Shown here one piece after another: positions 44,596 through 53,305 of a stretch of 64,000 nt of DNA; positions within the stretch are counted from its first letter, which is position 1, and the number at the start of each line of letters is the position of its first letter. The notes under the pieces were generated by a model, which was given only the letters and a program-made list of their open reading frames with translations, searched no databases and was not told where the DNA came from. This DNA comes from Candidatus Cloacimonadota bacterium (GTDB taxonomy: Bacteria > Cloacimonadota > Cloacimonadia > JGIOTU-2). A program made the position numbers and the translations under genes. The DNA lies in NCBI GenBank assembly GCA_016932035.1, contig JAFGDR010000040.1, forward strand, positions 78,791 through 142,790, given 5' to 3'.

Positions 44596-45162
44596 TTATG
44601 AATCAGTTGAATCCAGATACACATAACATCCGGCTCTTGTTGGATGATCCTTCACAAGTGTTTTATAAGGAACCTTCCTGATAAGCCACATTATAAGAAG
44701 ATCACCTCCGGAAAATAACAGAAAGAGCAATCCTATAATGAAAACAGGTCCGCAATGAAAGATCAGACCTACTATAATTGGAACCACACCGAGTATTACT
44801 GCAGGCGCGAGAAGTGCAATGCGATAATAAATGGCTTTTAGTGGTTTTTTGTAATGAGCATACGGTGTGAGAGAGTGCCATTGAATCCCAATATGGATAT
44901 GTTCAAATCCAGTGTCGCTGAACATACCAAAGACAATTGCATGAAGCCCCTCATGGGCAAAAATCCCTGCTATAATTATTGGTATAACAAGCCACCATCC
45001 GAACACAAGCTTCTGTGCAGCAAAGATCAAACTCGTAACACCATAAATGTAAATATAGAGTGGTATCAGAATGATAATGAGTAAAAGTATGATCGGTATG
45101 CATTTGATGCTCGCAGTGAACATATCCGTAGATATATCTTCAAATGTATCACTCTCATTCAT
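44596..45162 (-). CDS. DUF3267-like membrane zincin metalloprotease
   Basis: 188 aa from ATG 45162; the longer open frame upstream merely overlaps the CDF gene in another frame. Two pairs of hydrophobic helices frame a zinc motif HEGLH (HExxH, about residue 79) in AGIFAHEGLHAIVFGMF. Next come HIHIGIQWHSLTPYAHYKKPLK and RIALLAPAVILGVVPIIVG, as in DUF3267 site-2-protease-like proteins. The start overlaps the stop of the CDF exporter by eight bases. Substrate unknown. Confidence 0.82.
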   Translation of the reverse strand: MNESDTFEDISTDMFTASIKCIPIILLLIIILIPLYIYIYGVTSLIFAAQKLVFGWWLVIPIIIAGIFAHEGLHAIVFGMFSDTGFEHIHIGIQWHSLTPYAHYKKPLKAIYYRIALLAPAVILGVVPIIVGLIFHCGPVFIIGLLFLLFSGGDLLIMWLIRKVPYKTLVKDHPTRAGCYVYLDSTDS

Positions 45163-46054
45163 AGGGTTCAATGTGAATGACCGCATCGAGAATATTGTGC
45201 CCTTTCTTGAGTAAAACTTCCCGGACTTTTTCAGCGGTCTCGTGACCTTCCGAAACCGATTTGTTTCCATCAACAAGCACGTGCATATCGACAAATATAC
45301 CATGACCTCCATCCCGGGTTCGTATCGCATGCGCATCCTTAACTCCCTGCACTTCCATTGCAATCGCTCTGATCTGCTCTTTTTCCTTTGCTGTAACTCC
45401 TGAATCAGAGAGTGTCTTTAAGGTAGGATAAACAATATCCCATGATACTTTCAAAATAATGATTGCAACAACGATCGCCCCTATCCTATCGACCACAGCC
45501 CATTCCGGTTTAATAACAGCTACACCTACCGCAACTAAAGCGGGTATAGAACTAAAAACATCGGATCGATGATGCCAGGCATTTGCTTTCATTGCGGATG
45601 ATTTTACTTTGTCGCCGATCTTTACATTCCATCGGTAAAGCAGCTCTTTCACTATGACCGAGACAGCCGCACCAATAATCGCTATCCAAGAAGGTGTAGC
45701 GATACAGGGCTTGTTCAATGATGTTATCGCGTTGTAGCCCAATCCGACTGCAACTGCTGCCAGTGCAACTCCTATAAATCCAGTAATGATTGTCTCGATT
45801 CGCCAATGTCCGTAGGGATGGTCTTTATCCGGAGGTGCAGACCAGTATTTAACGCCGATCAGGACTGCAAAATCCGTTGCCATATCAGAAAGGCTGTGAA
45901 CAGCGTCTGCTACGACTGCCTGGCTTTTGCCGAGAATTCCGAGGATAAATTTCAATAATGCCAGAAAGACATTCGAGAATAATCCCACCCAGGTTACTTT
46001 TCGTATCTCCCTGTTTTCTTGTTCTACGTCTGAAACGTTAAGCTCGTGTTCCAT
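45155..46054 (-). CDS. Cation diffusion facilitator (CDF) metal/H+ antiporter
   Basis: 299 aa, six transmembrane helices and a cytoplasmic C-terminal domain. Metal-site motifs in helices II and V: ADAVHSLSDMATDF (HxxxD) and NAWHHRSDVFSS (HxxxD). The C-terminal domain has VKDAHAIRTRDGGHGIFVDMHVLVDG with metal-binding His. It exports Zn, Fe, Mn or Co from the cytoplasm; the metal cannot be fixed from sequence. It overlaps arsC by 17 bases and is the sixth gene of the ArsR-led operon. Confidence 0.92.
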   Translation of the reverse strand: MEHELNVSDVEQENREIRKVTWVGLFSNVFLALLKFILGILGKSQAVVADAVHSLSDMATDFAVLIGVKYWSAPPDKDHPYGHWRIETIITGFIGVALAAVAVGLGYNAITSLNKPCIATPSWIAIIGAAVSVIVKELLYRWNVKIGDKVKSSAMKANAWHHRSDVFSSIPALVAVGVAVIKPEWAVVDRIGAIVVAIIILKVSWDIVYPTLKTLSDSGVTAKEKEQIRAIAMEVQGVKDAHAIRTRDGGHGIFVDMHVLVDGNKSVSEGHETAEKVREVLLKKGHNILDAVIHIEPYE

Positions 46055-46505
46055 GCAATTCTTTTAGTGTGCGCTTCAACTCTGGCAAGTTATTTTCTAA
46101 CCACTCGAGAATACGATCTCGCGTTTCTCTGAACGCACATAATTTTTCATCATGTGATCCTTGCGTATTAGAAGGATCATCAAAAGGTGCATGTACAATA
46201 ATCTTACCCGGGAAAAATGGGCATGCTTCTTTTGCACTATCACATACAGTGACCACAACTTCGAACATCCGATCCCTGAAAGTATCTATTGATTTCGATT
46301 CATGATGTGAAATATCTATACCGATTTCTTTCAGTGCTTCTACAGACATAGGTTTGACTTTAGTTTTCTCTGTGCCTGCACTTTGAGCAATCCATGACTC
46401 ATTGTAAAAATGATTCACGAGACCCTCTGCCATCTGCGACCGTGCAGAATTATGCGTACAGATGAAAAAAATTTTATTCTTTTCCGAAGAGTCTTTCGAG
46501 CTCAT
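46038..46505 (-). CDS. arsC: Arsenate reductase / low-Mr protein tyrosine phosphatase-fold (ArsC), copy 1
   Basis: 155 aa. Active-site loop CTHNSARSQMAEG (CX5R, Cys about residue 16). DISHHESKSID and VTVCDSAKEACPFFPG supply the two further cysteines of thioredoxin-linked ArsC, and HAPFDDPSNTQG contains the catalytic DP. It reduces arsenate to arsenite for export. Its start lies 32 bases inside the upstream redox-disulfide gene and has no strong ribosome site, so it may depend on coupled translation. A second arsC is at 52842. Confidence 0.92.
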   Translation of the reverse strand: MSSKDSSEKNKIFFICTHNSARSQMAEGLVNHFYNESWIAQSAGTEKTKVKPMSVEALKEIGIDISHHESKSIDTFRDRMFEVVVTVCDSAKEACPFFPGKIIVHAPFDDPSNTQGSHDEKLCAFRETRDRILEWLENNLPELKRTLKELHGTRA

Positions 46506-46710
46506 AAACTGTCCATATCTTTCCTGTGGATTTCACTGCACCCTCGACAACAAGCGCAGGTGTCATCATAACTTCATATTCCATTATCTTATTGATGTCT
46601 GTTACTTTTTCAACTTCTGCATCGATGTTAAGATTTACAAGTGCAGTCCGCACGTTTTTTTCAAGCTGCCTGCATTTTGCACAGCCAGCACCAAGTATTT
46701 TGATATTCAT
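46474..46710 (-). CDS. Small thioredoxin-fold protein (redox-active disulfide protein 2 type)
   Basis: 78 aa. The active site GAGCAKCRQL (CxxC) lies at residues 10-13 and cis-Pro in MMTPALVVEG, the compact glutaredoxin-like fold often found beside permeases of the ArsP/UPF0718 family. Good AAAGGAG site. It sits between ccdA and arsC, and may relay electrons from CcdA or handle metalloid thiols. Confidence 0.9.
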   Translation of the reverse strand: MNIKILGAGCAKCRQLEKNVRTALVNLNIDAEVEKVTDINKIMEYEVMMTPALVVEGAVKSTGKIWTVYELERLFGKE

Positions 46711-46761
46711 TGTTGCTCCTTTTTCGAATTAAATAATTCTCAATTCATTTTCATTATAATA

Positions 46762-47478
46762 TTAAGAAAACAAGTTAAGGGTATTAAATAAAATATATAT
46801 TCCACCTAAAATTACAAGAACACCGCACACTTTTTTTACAATAATTGCGCCCTTTGTTCTTTCATTCCAATTTAGATATTTTTGTACAACATTCGCAAAA
46901 GTACCTGCAAAAACGATAACCAAACAATGACCCAATGCATATGCAAGGATCAGAATGATCGCATATATAATATTGCTTGCAGAAAGACTGAACACAAGCC
47001 CGAGCATGGGAGCCATATATGCAAACGTGCATGGTCCAAGAGCAATCCCAAATAATAATCCGATAATAAATGCTGCAAGTAGTCCTTTTCTTCTAAACTT
47101 CGGCTGATGGGTGTTTCCAATAAATGGAAAAGAAATTATGTCGAGTAAGTGCAAGCCGATAATAAAGAACAAAATCGCTATGAAGTAATTACCAAAGTTA
47201 CCGATATCCCCCAGCATCCTGCCCATCAATCCTGTGATTAATCCAATCAAACCAATCGTTATCAGAATTCCAAGCGAAAAAAGTAATGAGATTAGAAATG
47301 CTCTCTTGGTCGAAATTCGTCCCTGATCATCAATAAAACCTATAATGAGTGGTATACTCGTAAGATGACAAGGGCTGAGCAATATGCTTAAAATTCCCCA
47401 TAAAAAAGAAGCAAGTAATGAGAGAAAAATCGACGTGTAAAGTGCTTGATTCAGCCAGTTAAATATGCTCTCGATCAT
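46762..47478 (-). CDS. ccdA: CcdA/DsbD-like transmembrane thiol-disulfide transporter
   Basis: 238 aa with six predicted helices. LLSPCHLTSIPLIIGFI and ALGPCTFAYMAPMLG each contain the conserved Cys-Pro region (PCHL, GPCT) that forms the redox pair in CcdA. It would move reducing power from cytoplasmic thioredoxin to the periplasmic thioredoxin lipoprotein encoded just upstream (10-base gap). Confidence 0.9.
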   Translation of the reverse strand: MIESIFNWLNQALYTSIFLSLLASFLWGILSILLSPCHLTSIPLIIGFIDDQGRISTKRAFLISLLFSLGILITIGLIGLITGLMGRMLGDIGNFGNYFIAILFFIIGLHLLDIISFPFIGNTHQPKFRRKGLLAAFIIGLLFGIALGPCTFAYMAPMLGLVFSLSASNIIYAIILILAYALGHCLVIVFAGTFANVVQKYLNWNERTKGAIIVKKVCGVLVILGGIYILFNTLNLFS

Positions 47479-47488
47479 ACGCCGTCAA

Positions 47489-47998
47489 TTATTGAACTCC
47501 CTGATTTTGCAAAACTTTCACCAACTCGTCTTTGGGGAAAAATCCCTCGTGCCGGAAATACTCCTCGCCATTACTATCAAGAAAGATCTGAGTAGGAATA
47601 ACGCGGATCTTGTATTGTTGAGCATATGCATATCCCTCTTTGGTTTTGACATCATGAAATACGACATGTACCTGATCGGGATATTCCTTCCTGACTTCTT
47701 CCAGGATCGGTTCCATCATTTTGCAGGGAACGCAATCCTTAGAACCGAGTTCAATAAAGGTAACTTGAACCTTTGCTTCTTCGGATAAAGTTTGTTCTTC
47801 ATCTTCAAATGTAGTCTGAATGTGCTTTTCTGCCGGAGAAGTGATCGGGTCTTCATTTGAATCTGTTTTTACTTGAACCTTTTCGTTTATCTGAACTGGT
47901 TCAATTTCTGAAAATTTTGAATCAGTTTCTTCTTGAGTACAACTTAAAAGCACGAATACGGCAAACAACAAGATACTTATAGTAATTTTGTTAAACAT
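47489..47998 (-). CDS. Thioredoxin-fold lipoprotein
   Basis: 169 aa. Lipobox VLLSCTQE gives a lipid-anchored Cys near residue 19. An acidic linker (about 25-75) is followed by a thioredoxin domain with GSKDCVPCKMMEPIL (CVPC) and RVIPTQIFLD (cis-Pro). It is anchored in the periplasm, where CcdA can reduce it. The target is unknown; in similar operons it is found together with ArsP-type permeases. Confidence 0.9.
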   Translation of the reverse strand: MFNKITISILLFAVFVLLSCTQEETDSKFSEIEPVQINEKVQVKTDSNEDPITSPAEKHIQTTFEDEEQTLSEEAKVQVTFIELGSKDCVPCKMMEPILEEVRKEYPDQVHVVFHDVKTKEGYAYAQQYKIRVIPTQIFLDSNGEEYFRHEGFFPKDELVKVLQNQGVQ

Positions 47999-48006
47999 AT
48001 TGTTTC

Positions 48007-49128
48007 CTATACAAATAAATAATTTCCATACACAAATCCTGCCAGAGTCGAATAGATCACGATAAGCAGAATATATGACATCGCTCGTTTAAATCCCAGC
48101 AGTTTCATTAAAACGATAATATTCGGTAAACTCAGCGAGTAACCTGCAAGAAAAAGTGAAAGCGCTGGTCCTTTCCCCATGCCAAGCGACATAAGCGATT
48201 GAATGATCGGCACTTCTGTGAGTGTGGCAAAATACATCACGGCACCGAATATGGATGCAAAAAAGGTTGAGAAAAGCCGGTTGCCGCCGACCAAAGAATT
48301 CACAACATTTTCTGGCAATGCCCGTGCAACGACTCCTGCAACAAAAACACCTACAAACAAAAACGGTAAGATCTTCTTTGTGAATGACCAGGTCTCATCG
48401 ATCCAAGCAACCCGGTATTCCTTATCGATCCTCCAAAACACAATATACAATATCACCAGCACATACAAAACAAGGAGTATCGATTTTAGCATAGCATTGA
48501 TCTTTAATCCTCCCGTAATAAGAAAAGCAAGCTGCATGACAAAAAGCAAGATGATCGGAATCGTTGAGACACTGCTTTCAGAAGACATCGTTCCAAACTC
48601 ATTTTGAATATTATTGCTGTGATTCCTGAATAATGCCCCCATAATGAGCCCGATCAAGATCGCCCCTGCTATTGCAAAAAACAGGCGAACGAGTGACATC
48701 TCCCACCCGAGCACTGTGCCAGTAAGAAAGATAGCTGCAATGTTGATAGCTGGTCCAGCATATAAAAATGCAGTTGCCGGTCCAATACCTGCACCTCTTT
48801 TCCAGATACCTGCAAACAAAGGAAGAATCGTGCATGAGCATACTGCAAGAATTCCACCAGAAATCGAAGCTATAGGATAGGATATCCACTTGCTGGTTTT
48901 AGGTCCTAATAACTTCAGAACCGCATCTTTTTTTACAAAAATAGTAATAGCCCCAGCAATAAAAAAAGCTGGAACCAGGCAGAGCAGCACATGCTCGCGA
49001 GCGTACTCATGGAGCATCGAAAACCCATTTATGAAAGCATCGGTAACCACTCTCTTGTCAAAAGGGAGAAAATACAATGCCAGAAATGCTGCGATAAGCC
49101 AGATGAATTTTTTCCACTCTTTGTTCAT
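48007..49128 (-). CDS. UPF0718/DUF318 permease (ArsP-like)
   Basis: 373 aa, about ten transmembrane helices. Signatures: SGGILAVCSCTILPLFAGIWKRGAGIGPATAFLYAGPAINIAAI (about 90-132; core VCSCTILPLF) and a matching second-half ATLTEVPIIQSLMSLGMGKGPALSLFLAGYSLSLPNI (about 300-336). This family exports trivalent organoarsenicals or other soft metalloids. It lies nine bases after the ArsR gene, first structural gene of the operon. The exact substrate is unproven. Confidence 0.88.
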   Translation of the reverse strand: MNKEWKKFIWLIAAFLALYFLPFDKRVVTDAFINGFSMLHEYAREHVLLCLVPAFFIAGAITIFVKKDAVLKLLGPKTSKWISYPIASISGGILAVCSCTILPLFAGIWKRGAGIGPATAFLYAGPAINIAAIFLTGTVLGWEMSLVRLFFAIAGAILIGLIMGALFRNHSNNIQNEFGTMSSESSVSTIPIILLFVMQLAFLITGGLKINAMLKSILLVLYVLVILYIVFWRIDKEYRVAWIDETWSFTKKILPFLFVGVFVAGVVARALPENVVNSLVGGNRLFSTFFASIFGAVMYFATLTEVPIIQSLMSLGMGKGPALSLFLAGYSLSLPNIIVLMKLLGFKRAMSYILLIVIYSTLAGFVYGNYLFV

Positions 49129-49136
49129 TTACACAC

Positions 49137-49460
49137 CTACCCGACTGAGCATAGACAGCTTTGCTGCTGCTTGATCTTATCTTCAATAACTGCAGTAACG
49201 CAGGTGAAGAATTGTGTGACACACGGAACCTGGAGATGAAAGATCGATTCTGTGCCCTTCTTCTGTGAAGTCACAATCCCGATTGTTTTCAAAATGCTGA
49301 TATGTTTGGAAAGCGTTGATTTATCGATATCGAAATATTCCAATAATTCTGAAAAGGATTTGTCGTTATCTTTGAGCAACTCGATCACGATCAGTCGAAC
49401 GGGATGAGCCATCGCCTTGATGACTTCGCTTCTAATTTCGGCTTCTTTATAGGTTATCAT
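49137..49460 (-). CDS. arsR: ArsR-family metalloid-responsive repressor
   Basis: 107 aa from ATG 49460. The open frame runs further upstream, but that part overlaps mntP in another frame. The winged helix reads AMAHPVRLIVIELL, KSFSELLEYFDIDKSTLSKHISILKTIGIV and GTESIFHL. Cysteines at VPC, FFTC and the tail SCLCSVG (CxC) are candidate As(III)/Sb(III) ligands. It heads the permease-thioredoxin-ccdA-arsC-CDF operon. A TTGACA box and a palindrome covering the -10 region lie just upstream at 49478-49513, fitting autorepression. Confidence 0.9.
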   Translation of the reverse strand: MITYKEAEIRSEVIKAMAHPVRLIVIELLKDNDKSFSELLEYFDIDKSTLSKHISILKTIGIVTSQKKGTESIFHLQVPCVTQFFTCVTAVIEDKIKQQQSCLCSVG

Positions 49461-49477
49461 GACATCTTCTTTCTTTT

Positions 49478-49513
49478 TTGGCGAATTTTCCAATAAGGAA
49501 ATAATGATGTCAA
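49478..49513 (-). promoter_or_regulatory. Probable ars operon promoter with overlapping operator
   Basis: On the minus strand TTGACA (49508-49513) is 17 bases from GAAAAT (49485-49490). The palindrome TTGGAAAATTCGCCAA (49478-49493, two central mismatches) covers the -10 position. This is where an ArsR dimer would act. Confidence 0.45.
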
Positions 49514-49519
49514 TTTTTT

Positions 49520-50077
49520 TTAACCTAAATGTTCTATGAGTATCTTGATCCCAATAAGTATTAATACAATTCCACCCAAAATATGAGCACTCTTCCCCCA
49601 TTTGATCCCCATTTTGTGACCAATCAGGACTCCAAAGAATGAAAGAACAAAGGTTATTACTCCTATAAAGATGGCAGGTATGAAAATTGAAAAATCCAAG
49701 AAAGAAAAACTCAGCCCAACTGCTAGTGCATCGATACTGGTTGCAATTGCAAGCCCACATAAAACGACAATACTTGTTGAACCGATCAGCTTTTTCCCGG
49801 GGTGTGAGTAAAAAGCTTCGTATATCATTCTCCCTCCGATAACGAGAAGCAATCCGAATGCAATCCAGTGGTCGAACGTATCGATGTAGTTTCGGAATAA
49901 GTTGCCCCCGAACCACCCAATGATGGGCATTCCCGCTTGAAATATCCCAAAAAATAGAGCAATGATTAAACCCCAGAACAGGAATGACTTTTTTAAGGAA
50001 AATCCGCTTGCAAGGGATACGGCAAAGGCATCCGTCGCTAATCCAATAGACAAAACGACTAACTGAATAATACTCAT
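49520..50077 (-). CDS. mntP: MntP-like putative manganese efflux pump
   Basis: 185 aa from ATG 50077 (AGGA upstream). Six helices; the duplicated motif appears as GLATDAFAVSLASGF and AIATSIDALAVGLSFSF (acidic residue plus Asp in helices I and IV), as in MntP. WGLIIALFFGIFQAGMPIIGW and GGRMIYEAF also match. It exports Mn2+. It lies upstream of arsR on the same strand with its own region; a yybP-ykoY riboswitch was not recognised. Confidence 0.92.
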   Translation of the reverse strand: MSIIQLVVLSIGLATDAFAVSLASGFSLKKSFLFWGLIIALFFGIFQAGMPIIGWFGGNLFRNYIDTFDHWIAFGLLLVIGGRMIYEAFYSHPGKKLIGSTSIVVLCGLAIATSIDALAVGLSFSFLDFSIFIPAIFIGVITFVLSFFGVLIGHKMGIKWGKSAHILGGIVLILIGIKILIEHLG

Positions 50078-50172
50078 GTTTTTCCTGTTGTTTCCTGATT
50101 TGACCACTCAACATTTCTTGTCCATTAAATTGCAATTATTGACCATATAATTCCATTGAATTCAAAAGGTAC

Positions 50173-50892
50173 ATGGATATGCAGAAATTAGATAAACGGT
50201 TAAAAGAGATTTCTGGAGGAAAGGTACTCGATGTTGCAACCGGTGTGGGTCAGTTTATTGCAGCGCTAATGCCTGCCCTGAAAAATTATGACAGCTTTGT
50301 CGGCATTGACACACACGATAAAGCCCTAACTGTAGCGAAAACAAAATTTGAAAACAAACCTGTTGAGTTCATGAAAATGGATGCAACACAAATGGATTTC
50401 AAGGATGAGTATTTCGATACTGTTGCCATTCAATTCTCACTCCATCATATGAAAAATTTGGGTAAGGTGCTGAAAGAGATGCTTCGCGTCCTGAAATCCG
50501 GTGGTAACTTCCTGGTAAGCGAAATGTATGTGGATGGTCAACAATCCGAAGCTCAGCAATCACATATTAAAATACACCACTTGAGTGCTGAACTGGATAT
50601 GGCACAGGGAGATTTTCATGATTATACCTTTACCCGGGATAAAATCAGAAAGATCATGTATGGTCTGAACCTCTCCTCCCTGGAAGAATATGACGTCTCG
50701 TATCTGATGGAAAATCCGAAACACGAAGAACTTATCACAACCATGAAAGACAGAATCGGACAAGCAATGAAGCGGCACAAGGATCTTCCTGATTTCTCAA
50801 GATTTCAGACCAAGTTCGATGACTTCTTCTCCTGGCTGGATGAGCATGGATATGCACCGGCGAGTTCGTTGTTCTTTATTGGAAGGAAATAA
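50173..50892 (+). CDS. Class I SAM-dependent methyltransferase
   Basis: 239 aa. Motif I VLDVATGVGQFIA (about 17-29), motif II GIDTHDKAL, motif III FMKMDATQMDFKDEYFDTVAIQFSLHHM and LRVLKSGGNFLVSEMY. Methyltransferase_11/25-type. The C-terminal third is helical and does not identify the substrate. It is transcribed alone on the plus strand between minus-strand genes, with only ten bases to the convergent isochorismatase gene. Confidence 0.88.
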   Translation: MDMQKLDKRLKEISGGKVLDVATGVGQFIAALMPALKNYDSFVGIDTHDKALTVAKTKFENKPVEFMKMDATQMDFKDEYFDTVAIQFSLHHMKNLGKVLKEMLRVLKSGGNFLVSEMYVDGQQSEAQQSHIKIHHLSAELDMAQGDFHDYTFTRDKIRKIMYGLNLSSLEEYDVSYLMENPKHEELITTMKDRIGQAMKRHKDLPDFSRFQTKFDDFFSWLDEHGYAPASSLFFIGRK

Positions 50893-50902
50893 GTAATAGT
50901 TG

Positions 50903-51553
50903 TTACATTTGATTAATAATTTCTGATATAGTCGTAATATATGCAAATCCAAACCCGAGATTCAGCAGACTCGCCAAATGCATCTCTTCATTGATCGCAC
51001 CTGTGCCGTCAGCTGGGAAGAACACACGATAGTCCCGGTAATACGCATCCCTTGCAGTTGACTCGCAGCACATGCAAGTCATAATTCCTGTGATAACTAC
51101 ATCTTTGATGCCAAGGCATCTGAGCACAATTTCCAGATCAGTATTGTAAAAGGATGAGTACCGATGTTTCAAGACAACTTTTTCATTGGGCAAAGGATAT
51201 AGTTCTTCTACAATATCGCTTTCCGGACTACCTTCTTTGCACATGCCTTCCCACCACCATCCCATAATGCCTGCATCCAGCTTATCAGGATGATGTACAT
51301 GTTTTGAATAGATAATCGGTCGATTATGCTTTCTGAAATGATCAATCAATTTCTTTATATTCGGAAGGATTGCAGCTCCACCGCATGTATACGTAGGTGA
51401 ATTCGGATCAAGGAAAAATTTCTGCATGTCTATGACCATCAAGCAGGCATGCTTGGTATCCAGCTCCATCCGATGCTTATTGAAGGGAGCGATCTTATCG
51501 AGCCACTGCCTGGTTTTAGATTCGAGTGTTTCTTTAGTGACGTAGGGTTTCAT
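50903..51553 (-). CDS. Isochorismatase-family cysteine hydrolase
   Basis: 216 aa. The catalytic triad is visible: Asp in CLMVIDMQKFF, Lys in KVVLKHRYSSF, and Cys in VITGIMTCMCCESTARDAY (positions about 150-168). FFPADGTGAINEEMHLASLLNLGFG closes the fold. The substrate could be isochorismate, nicotinamide or another amide. No siderophore genes are near, so an amidohydrolase is as likely. Confidence 0.88.
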   Translation of the reverse strand: MKPYVTKETLESKTRQWLDKIAPFNKHRMELDTKHACLMVIDMQKFFLDPNSPTYTCGGAAILPNIKKLIDHFRKHNRPIIYSKHVHHPDKLDAGIMGWWWEGMCKEGSPESDIVEELYPLPNEKVVLKHRYSSFYNTDLEIVLRCLGIKDVVITGIMTCMCCESTARDAYYRDYRVFFPADGTGAINEEMHLASLLNLGFGFAYITTISEIINQM

Positions 51554-51596
51554 GTGGGTAAAATCCTATTTTTTTTTGTGGATTGATCTATGTTTC

Positions 51597-52001
51597 TTAG
51601 TCTTCGGCTAACGCAAGCTCAAACATGCCACTGAAATTATCAAAAACAAGTTTGATAAAACAGGGCTTTTCGTTTACATCCTCTACAATGACGGCATTGC
51701 CATTGATCGTATCATTATAGATGAGGAGCGTGTCTGCATTATCAATATCCAGTATGATAGTGCCTGCAGAATAATCAAGAATTGTATATGTAAGAACTGC
51801 TTCATTACTACTGAAAACAAGAGCTTCGCGAGTGCTGTCGGAAAATGCATCACCATTAACTGTATAGGTATAGGCATCCTCAACATTAGTTATTACGGGA
51901 GTGTTCTCTGTAATTTGATTATTATGATGTGAGTTAAATAGATTGCATGAGCAAACTGCAATACCAATCAAAAGTACTAAAACTAAGATACTCTTTTTCA
52001 T
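51597..52001 (-). CDS. Small lipoprotein of unknown function
   Basis: 134 aa. Signal peptide with lipobox GIAVCSCN; the modified Cys is near residue 19. The mature part has alternating beta-strand character (DAYTYTVNGDAF, EALVFSSNEAVLTYTILDY, KLVFDNFSGMFELALAED). Not recognised. It stands alone with over 100 bases free upstream. Confidence 0.75.
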   Translation of the reverse strand: MKKSILVLVLLIGIAVCSCNLFNSHHNNQITENTPVITNVEDAYTYTVNGDAFSDSTREALVFSSNEAVLTYTILDYSAGTIILDIDNADTLLIYNDTINGNAVIVEDVNEKPCFIKLVFDNFSGMFELALAED

Positions 52002-52112
52002 TTTTGACCTCTTAAAATGAATTTAATAAGCATTTGAGGTGTATTAAGTTAAATAGTATTTAAAATGTCAATGTTGTTGGAAGGTTGCTTTTTCATAATA
52101 ATTCATTATCCT

Positions 52113-52835
52113 TTAGTCTTTCCAATCTTTAAGATCACAACCTTCGAGAGTTTCTATTACCTTTTGTGAAAAATGAGCATCAGGTATTCCTCGATCTATA
52201 ACCTGAATTATTCTTTTATATTTCTCACGGATGGTCGTTTTTTTGTATGGGCAAGGAATATTAAAATTCGGCAGACCAAGATGTGAATGAATTTTAACGA
52301 TTTTCTCTTCATCAAGATAAATCATAGGACGAATTATTGTCATAGTACTTTCAGGAATTTCCACTTTCGGTGTAAGTGAACCGAGTTTTTTGTTCTTGAT
52401 GATGTTCATCAAAAATGTTTCAGCCACATCAGTAGCATGATGTCCGTATGCGACCTTGTGTATTCCTTTGCTTGATAGCAGGCTCGAGAGTGCACCCCGT
52501 TTCAGGCGGGAACAGATGTAACAGTTCTCGATTGTTTCATCATCAGGATCGAGAGAATCTTCAAAATAGTGTACGCCTAATTCCTCGCAGTATGCCTTTA
52601 ATGAAGACGTATCATAATCCGCTATCTTTATATGCGCTGCAGAAAGAGAAAATGAAAGATCAGAAAATGTATTCAGGTAGGATAAAATATATAAGAGAGT
52701 TGCACTGTCTTTGCCGCCTGAGAGTGCCACAGCAAGCGATTCCTCTTTGAGCAGTAATTTATAAGTTCTGATGGCACGCAATACATCATTAATAAACCAT
52801 TTTCCATAATTCTTATTGAAAATTATCTTTCTCAT
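52113..52835 (-). CDS. TtcA-like ATP-dependent tRNA thiolase (PP-loop)
   Basis: 240 aa from ATG 52835 (the TTG just before is not needed). PP-loop VALSGGKDSATLLYIL (about 38-53), CxxC motif ENCYICSRLKRGAL, GHHATDVAETFLMN, and C-terminal IPCPYKKTT. This is the TtcA/TtuA class that sulfurates tRNA bases and carries an iron-sulfur cluster on three Cys. It follows the second arsC by six bases. Which tRNA position is modified is unknown. Confidence 0.85.
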   Translation of the reverse strand: MRKIIFNKNYGKWFINDVLRAIRTYKLLLKEESLAVALSGGKDSATLLYILSYLNTFSDLSFSLSAAHIKIADYDTSSLKAYCEELGVHYFEDSLDPDDETIENCYICSRLKRGALSSLLSSKGIHKVAYGHHATDVAETFLMNIIKNKKLGSLTPKVEIPESTMTIIRPMIYLDEEKIVKIHSHLGLPNFNIPCPYKKTTIREKYKRIIQVIDRGIPDAHFSQKVIETLEGCDLKDWKD

Positions 52836-52841
52836 CAATGT

Positions 52842-53297
52842 TTAAGATTCATGATCAAATACGCTCTTTTGTTTCATCTCATCTATAAAATGGAGAATTT
52901 TATCTTTGATCTCATCCCGGAGTATGCGTGTTTTTTTGAGTATTTCATCTCTTGATCCTTGATATTTAGATGGATCATCAAAACTCCAATGAAAGCGTTT
53001 AACAGCTCCGGGAAAAATTGGACATTTTTCTTCAGCTTTTCTTTCGCAAACAGTTATTACTACTGACATATGTTTTCCTTCTTTAAAAAGCTCAAACACA
53101 CTAGTAGTCTTATTATGAGAGATATCAATACCTTCTTCCTTCATAACGTCTATCATAAAGGGATTTATTGTACCCGGAACAAGCCCAGCGGACAGAACTT
53201 CATAATCAGCACCAGCGAATTTCTTTAAATATGCTTCCGCTATCTGACTTCGTGCCGAATTATGAACACAAACGAACAAAACTCGTGGTTTTTTCAT
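52842..53297 (-). CDS. arsC: Arsenate reductase / low-Mr phosphatase-fold protein (ArsC), copy 2
   Basis: 151 aa. CVHNSARSQIAEAYL (CX5R), GIDISHNKTTSVFELF, VITVCERKAEEKCPIFPG with the paired Cys, and FHWSFDDPSKYQG with the catalytic Asp-Pro. It is a paralogue of the 46038 copy, diverged. It lies outside the ArsR operon, next to a TtcA-like gene. An 8-bp inverted repeat with its 3' arm at the ribosome site precedes it. Confidence 0.9.
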   Translation of the reverse strand: MKKPRVLFVCVHNSARSQIAEAYLKKFAGADYEVLSAGLVPGTINPFMIDVMKEEGIDISHNKTTSVFELFKEGKHMSVVITVCERKAEEKCPIFPGAVKRFHWSFDDPSKYQGSRDEILKKTRILRDEIKDKILHFIDEMKQKSVFDHES

Positions 53298-53305
53298 TAT
53301 GACTC

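Noticed and set aside
45163-45363. N-terminal extension of the zincin gene
   Set aside because: It is a shadow of the CDF gene; the family sequence and coupled start begin at 45162.
49461-50135. Long N-terminal extension of the ArsR open frame
   Set aside because: That part overlaps mntP in another frame; family start and ribosome site place the ATG at 49460.
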